DNA of 53,286 nucleotides from Candidatus Pacearchaeota archaeon (GTDB lineage: Archaea > Nanobdellota > Nanobdellia > Pacearchaeales > GW2011-AR1). The DNA is taken from assembly GCA_023136775.1 (NCBI GenBank), contig JAGLQO010000013.1, forward strand, positions 1 through 53,286, given 5' to 3'. The notes beneath the pieces were generated by a model. It saw nothing but the letters and a program-made list of their open reading frames with translations. It ran no database searches and had not been told where the DNA came from. Positions 49,190 to 53,286 of the stretch are shown here, in pieces. The position numbers and the translations under genes are program-made. Position 1 is the first letter of the stretch. Every line of letters starts with the position of its first letter.

Positions 49190-49372
49190 ACCGTCTGTCT
49201 CGAATCCATCAAATCCGCGAAATCCGCGAGCAAAATTGCCTTCCTGCCTTTTGTATTTATCTTAAATATATTTCCGTAACTAAAAAACTAATCGCATTCC
49301 TATACACATTGAAATATGTAGCTTCCTGCTCCAAAGAAGTGAGCAATTTGCCTTCCTGCCCTGCCTTAAATA
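49190..49372 (+). repeat. CCGTG repeats, degenerate, two units
   Basis: 49190-49260 has AATCCATCAAATCCGCGAAATCCGCGAGCAAAATTGCCTTCC without stem. 49338-49372 keeps only AGTGAGCAATTTGCCTTCCTGCCCTGCCTTAAA. Both precede the end of the partner gene on the minus strand. Confidence 0.55.
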
Positions 49373-49405
49373 TTCAATCACTCGAACAAGTTCTCATTCC
49401 AAAAA

Positions 49406-50344
49406 TCATCGCACAATCTTCAACCCAACAGCCTTAGCCCCATTCACTTCCTCAACAGCCTTACTTATACCCAAAATCTTCTCAAGAATCTTAATCTTAT
49501 TCTCAATAGTAACCATATTATCTTTATACCTCTTCTCCCTAATTCGATAAGTCTCCAGCGTAATAGTCTTGGCATTAAAACAATTCTCCTGCGCCCTCTT
49601 CAAAAGATCCTTAGTAGTAGAAAGTTTAACCTTCAGTCCACCCAACTGTCTTTCCTTAAGCTTCTTAGATATTCTCTTATAAGCAGGTATGGCAATCGCA
49701 ATCAAACCCGCCAAAACCAAAAGACTCTGCCACCAATACCGAATAAAAAAACCCTGCGTAGCCCGAATAGCCGAACCAATCTTTTGCTTCTCCACAAACA
49801 ACTCATTCAACTTAAGATTCGCATCTTCCAAAAATTTCTCAGCATCGTCATATCGCTCTCCCTCAAAAGCCACCTTAACATTCTCAACTATAACCAAAGC
49901 GTCCTCAGTCAAAACCCCTTCATCCCTATACTGAATCGCCTTCTCCTCGAACAAAGAAACCCCATCAAGAATCCGATAAGCCTGTTCTCTTCTCTGTACA
50001 ATAACATCGGTAAGCCTCAAAACTTCACTATAATCTTGAACCTGTCTTTCATAAGAAGGAAAATTCTCACCAACAATAATTAAATCTTCAAGATAATCCT
50101 TACGTGCCTCATCACTCTCCGAATTAACATTCTCCACCAAATCAGAAGAATTAAGTCCAATAAAAAACTTCTTAGCCTCAAGCAAACTATCCCGAATAAA
50201 AAAAACAGAAAAACCCTCACTCTCCATTTCAAACAAAACATTATCAGCAGTAATCAATCCATCCAAAGCCTCATAATAAGAACCCTCGGCCAAAACCCCG
50301 CTCAAGACAAAAACCAACAAAACAGCTAAACAAACCCTCCTCAT
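49406..50344 (-). CDS. Membrane partner protein of the giant surface protein (copy 2)
   Basis: 312 residues, clear paralog of 37996-38982: signal peptide (RRVCLAVLLVFVLSGVLAEG), ectodomain starting YYEALDGLITADNVLFEMESEGFSVFFIRDSLLEAKKFFIGL, TPR-like segment (VAFEGERYDDAEKFLEDANLKLNEL), helix after RYWWQSLLVLAGLIAIAIPA, then the cytosolic coiled coil with NCFNAKTITLETYRIREKRYKDNMVTIENKIKILEKILG. The cytosolic part is the most conserved between copies. The start overlaps the stop of the giant protein gene by 4 bp (ATGA). No polytopic third gene follows here, unlike copy 1. Confidence 0.8.
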   Translation of the reverse strand: MRRVCLAVLLVFVLSGVLAEGSYYEALDGLITADNVLFEMESEGFSVFFIRDSLLEAKKFFIGLNSSDLVENVNSESDEARKDYLEDLIIVGENFPSYERQVQDYSEVLRLTDVIVQRREQAYRILDGVSLFEEKAIQYRDEGVLTEDALVIVENVKVAFEGERYDDAEKFLEDANLKLNELFVEKQKIGSAIRATQGFFIRYWWQSLLVLAGLIAIAIPAYKRISKKLKERQLGGLKVKLSTTKDLLKRAQENCFNAKTITLETYRIREKRYKDNMVTIENKIKILEKILGISKAVEEVNGAKAVGLKIVR

Positions 50345-53286
50345 TTTCGCCTCACCATCTTTTTAAAAAACTTTTTCGTTTTATTATTAACCCCGTTCAA
50401 AATCATCAACAACTTATATTTTACCGTGCCCTTCTCTTGGATGCACTTTTCTTCTAATATCATTTTCTCCTCATCCAACTCAGCTAACCTTTCTTTCTCA
50501 AGATTATGTAAACTCTTAAACTTCCTCTCAGTCAACTTCTCTTTCTTAAAATAATCAGTCTGCGTCTTCTTCATTAACTCCTCAAGATCACTCCTTTCCT
50601 TACTTAAATTCAAAAGCTCCTGATCCGTCCTCAAAATCCCAACACGCTTATTCCGAAGACTAACCCTCAAATGCCGAATCTCATTAAGCCGCTCCTCATA
50701 CTGCGCAATCGCCCGCTTATATCTATCAGTAGAAAGCGACCCCTTCATCAAATAACAAACCTGAGCCTCCTCCATCAAAACATTAATAGAAGACTCTTCC
50801 TTGGTCAAAAGCTTAAGCCTCTGATTAAGAATAAACATATAACTATATTTATAACTCACAAAAAGAAGAAATGATAAAATCATAGACCCAACAATAATCG
50901 CCCACCAATAATTAACCAAAACCCATAGCAAATCAAACCTACCCTTAGTCTCCAAAATCAAAGCCAACTGTGCATCCTTAGCTCGAACCAAAGCAGTCCT
51001 ATAGTCTCCCCTCTCAAAAGCCTTAACCGCCAAAACCAAACTATTCTCAGTCTGAATAGTCTCAAGCCACCTCTCCTTAGCATTATCAATTTCACCCTGA
51101 ATTTCCTTAATCAAAACGTCCGCCTCAAATGAAATCTCCCCAAGTTCCAAAATCTTATTCACAAATTCAAGAACAGCCTCATAATCTAATAACTCAAAGG
51201 AATCCTCAGCTTGAGCTAACAGTCCCTTAATTTTCTCAACGGGGAAACCAGCTTCGCTCATCAAAAAAATAACCGCCTTAGCATCTGCCAATCCCAAAAC
51301 AGCCTCATCGCTACTCTTCTCAATTAAAGCAAAAGTTATTTTCCTATGCTCCAAAAAAGACTTAGACTCAAACCCTGCAGCAACACTGTCCAAAGCCACA
51401 AGGTCAGCACTAATTTCCAAAGTAACTTCATAATCTTGCTTCTCCAAATAAGGCGGAGCAAAAACCTCAAAAGTATAATCTCTGCTTTCCAAGAAATACA
51501 ACCTATCCTCTTCAGCAGACCCTAACTTATGCATCCAAATCTGTGCAACTCCATCAGTTATATCCCACAAAGTTATAGCAGAATCGCTCACCCCGTCGCC
51601 ATCCAAATCCACATTTTGAGACTCCTTAATATCCAAGCTAACATTAATCGGATTTGAAGAAATAACAAAATCAGCAGAGTCATTCCTTATTTCAAAAAGA
51701 GTAACAGAATGACTACCCATCTCAGTAAAATTAAAACCATAACTAGCTCCCTGACCAAACAACTTTATATTCTTACTTTCAATATAAACAAGTTTATCAG
51801 GATCAAATTCATAAGATATCTTAACATATTGAGTCAAGAAACCCTGCAAATTCAAATTCAAATTTTCAAAAACCGCATTCTCATAAAGATTAGTTATAGT
51901 AATAGGTAAAAACTCAGTCGTCCCCCTAATCACAGAAAACTTCTCAGTGGTATAAATAGTTTCACTGTCTCCCCCATCAATTTTCTTCCCACTTGAACTT
52001 GAGTCAGAACTAGAAGGAGCAGGAGAACTTGGAGTAGTCGTATCCCCACCACCGGAACTACCAACCGAACTAGCACTCTCCTGAACAGTCACGATAACAA
52101 CATCATCAAAAATAAGCCCAGCACTACCCAAATCAAACCCAGAAGAATTAACGGCACTAACTTTAACTTTAACCTCATAATCTCCGACAGAAGCGTCAGA
52201 AGGAACCGTAATCTCTACAACATTTTCAGCAGTATCCCCAACATAAAACTCATCCTCAAACTCAATGCTAGACGAACCAAAAGTAATTGTCCAATTGGCC
52301 GGGAACTCATAAAAAAATGTAGTATTATAAGCGTCCCCCTCTCCAATATTCTCTAGCTCCGCAACAAATTGAACCCCAGAAGCTCCCTGAGAAACAGTCA
52401 AAGCCCCAGTGCTAGGAGTCAAAAATCTCGTAACAAGCGCTGGCTGATTAGGGGCAACAACAATTGCACCAGTAATAACTTTCGAAGAAACACTTTCATT
52501 AGAACCAGCAATAAAACTATCAACATCAAAGGAAATCATTTTAACACCAGCCAAAGTAGCAGTATCATTTATAGACAAAACTTTAATCTCGCCAGGAGCC
52601 AAACTAAAATTTTCACTTTCATTATAAATCGTCTCAGCAGAATCACTTGTTATATTAAAATCCAAAGCAAAATCTCCAGTATTACTAACAACAAATTCTC
52701 CAAAAGTTATATCATCAGAAAAATTAGCATTAACAGGAGCAAACGAATTGGCAGGATTAGTAGTCCAAGAATAATCAAATTCAATCGTCCGATTAACCAC
52801 ATTACTAAAAACTCCATTACCCACAGAATCATTGGCAAACAACCTCAAATTATAAATCCCAGAATCGCTCACATTCAAAACATCCTCATAGAATCCAGAA
52901 GTTCCATTAAAACTCATACTAGAATTAACATAACTACTTTCATTAAACATTTTATACTGAAGCAAAACAGAATCAACAGAGGTCAAAGCCTCCGAGACAT
53001 CTGCTAAAACCGTTATATTGACATTCGGATCCAGCCCATCAATAGAATTAGGATTAGTAATCAAACTAACAAAACTAGGAGCACTATTGTCTATCTTAAA
53101 AAATCTCACCATACTCTCATTGGAATTCCCCGAAGAATCCGTACAGTTAACCGTCCAATTATGATCCCCTTCGGAAAAAATTGCAACACTAAACAAAGTA
53201 AACACTCCACTCAAAACACTAGAATTACTATCCTCCAAAACAGAATCAACAAAAATAGAACAATTCAAAGTAGCATCATAATTATC
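50341..53286 (-). CDS. Giant Ig-repeat surface protein (copy 2), 5' part outside window
   Basis: About 980 C-terminal residues of a larger gene. The track start at 53268 is a TTG, and the frame stays open to the window edge (DNYDATLNCSIF, matching IDNYDSTLDCSV of copy 1), so the gene is truncated by the window. Visible in order: two Ig-like domains, an NPCBM/NEW3-like segment (VVAPNQPALVTRFLTPSTGALTV), a Ser/Pro/Gly linker (GGGDTTTPSSPAPSSSDSSSSG), a beta domain with SQNVDLDGDGVSDSAITLWDITDG, helical repeats, the anchor NYWWAIIVGSMILSFLLFV and a cytosolic coiled coil. The C-terminal third is far more similar to copy 1 than the linkers are. Confidence 0.9.
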   Translation of the reverse strand, partial: DNYDATLNCSIFVDSVLEDSNSSVLSGVFTLFSVAIFSEGDHNWTVNCTDSSGNSNESMVRFFKIDNSAPSFVSLITNPNSIDGLDPNVNITVLADVSEALTSVDSVLLQYKMFNESSYVNSSMSFNGTSGFYEDVLNVSDSGIYNLRLFANDSVGNGVFSNVVNRTIEFDYSWTTNPANSFAPVNANFSDDITFGEFVVSNTGDFALDFNITSDSAETIYNESENFSLAPGEIKVLSINDTATLAGVKMISFDVDSFIAGSNESVSSKVITGAIVVAPNQPALVTRFLTPSTGALTVSQGASGVQFVAELENIGEGDAYNTTFFYEFPANWTITFGSSSIEFEDEFYVGDTAENVVEITVPSDASVGDYEVKVKVSAVNSSGFDLGSAGLIFDDVVIVTVQESASSVGSSGGGDTTTPSSPAPSSSDSSSSGKKIDGGDSETIYTTEKFSVIRGTTEFLPITITNLYENAVFENLNLNLQGFLTQYVKISYEFDPDKLVYIESKNIKLFGQGASYGFNFTEMGSHSVTLFEIRNDSADFVISSNPINVSLDIKESQNVDLDGDGVSDSAITLWDITDGVAQIWMHKLGSAEEDRLYFLESRDYTFEVFAPPYLEKQDYEVTLEISADLVALDSVAAGFESKSFLEHRKITFALIEKSSDEAVLGLADAKAVIFLMSEAGFPVEKIKGLLAQAEDSFELLDYEAVLEFVNKILELGEISFEADVLIKEIQGEIDNAKERWLETIQTENSLVLAVKAFERGDYRTALVRAKDAQLALILETKGRFDLLWVLVNYWWAIIVGSMILSFLLFVSYKYSYMFILNQRLKLLTKEESSINVLMEEAQVCYLMKGSLSTDRYKRAIAQYEERLNEIRHLRVSLRNKRVGILRTDQELLNLSKERSDLEELMKKTQTDYFKKEKLTERKFKSLHNLEKERLAELDEEKMILEEKCIQEKGTVKYKLLMILNGVNNKTKKFFKKMVRRK

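Larger units (their letters stand above)
48868..49405. other. 538-bp repeat-filled gap between the two surface modules
   Basis: No credible gene. In order it holds a GCCCC...GGGGC hairpin and the GTCGTTTGAGACCAACCAA repeat (48902-48975), the CCATGAGAAAT palindrome (48999-49053), an IS200/IS605-type end (49105-49180), and CCGTG repeat pieces (49081-49104, 49190-49260, 49338-49372). The ORFs at 49001 and 49129 on the track are made of these repeats. Confidence 0.6.

Noticed and set aside
49001-49437. Two plus-strand ORFs between the surface modules, as tnpB remnants
   Set aside because: Their translations derive from the palindrome, the IS605-type end and CCGTG repeats. No TnpB motif (RuvC or zinc finger) is present.

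Overview
The window looks like a chromosomal segment of an AT-rich DPANN archaeon, most likely of the Woesearchaeota/Pacearchaeota (Nanoarchaeota sensu lato) type. The grounds are TATA boxes about 25-35 bp before many start codons, class III (archaeal pilin) signal peptides of the K(K/R)G type, a Hef-type helicase and XPF-like nuclease, a Dph6-type ATPase, a DRG GTPase, a PRC-barrel protein, LamG-bearing pilins and giant Ig-repeat surface proteins. No rRNA, tRNA or CRISPR array was seen.

Layout. (1) 100-13124, minus strand: a type IV pilus/archaellum-like export locus. It reads, in transcription order, secretion ATPase, two transglutaminase-like/TPR proteins, a double-length FlaJ/TadC membrane platform, then a run of different small pilin-like proteins, including two tiny membrane proteins absent from the ORF track. 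(2) 13340-16393: two coiled-coil cytosolic proteins facing three paralogous four-helix membrane proteins. (3) 16577-19287: PRC-barrel protein, an M50-like membrane protein without HExxH, a DUF5652-like protein and a secreted protein. (4) 19447-25542: Hef split into separate helicase and nuclease genes, with a HpaII-like restriction-modification pair and a glycosyltransferase between them. (5) 25811-28960: two LamG pilins with an almost constant N-terminal half and unrelated C-terminal halves, flanking a ureohydrolase. (6) 29187-35739: M16 peptidase, RmtB/FmrO-like 16S rRNA methyltransferase, and an alarmone operon (long RSH with a dead HD domain, a class I amidotransferase, a stand-alone HD hydrolase, Dph6-like ATPase). 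(7) 36063-37252: DRG GTPase and a membrane-anchored OB-fold-like protein. (8) 37440-53286: two copies of a surface module, each a giant Ig-repeat membrane protein whose stop overlaps the start of a smaller membrane partner.

The most unusual material is between the genes. Several families of short dispersed repeats share one design: constant flanks and hairpins whose stems differ from copy to copy but stay self-complementary. The main families are a TTGAATCCGTG...CCGTGTAAATCCGTGAG repeat, a 115-bp inverted-repeat pair at 5855-6410, a CTAATG..hairpin..AATTATTTAAT repeat, and a CAACAATGTATTCT element. In three places a gene terminus is duplicated on the far side of such non-coding sequence. In two of these the extra copy of the gene 3' end differs only at synonymous positions. 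In the third, a 59-bp exact copy of a gene start is preceded by a new Shine-Dalgarno sequence and keeps the ATGA coupling. These patterns suggest a family of hairpin elements that insert at gene edges without breaking the gene; strain mixing during metagenome assembly is the main alternative.
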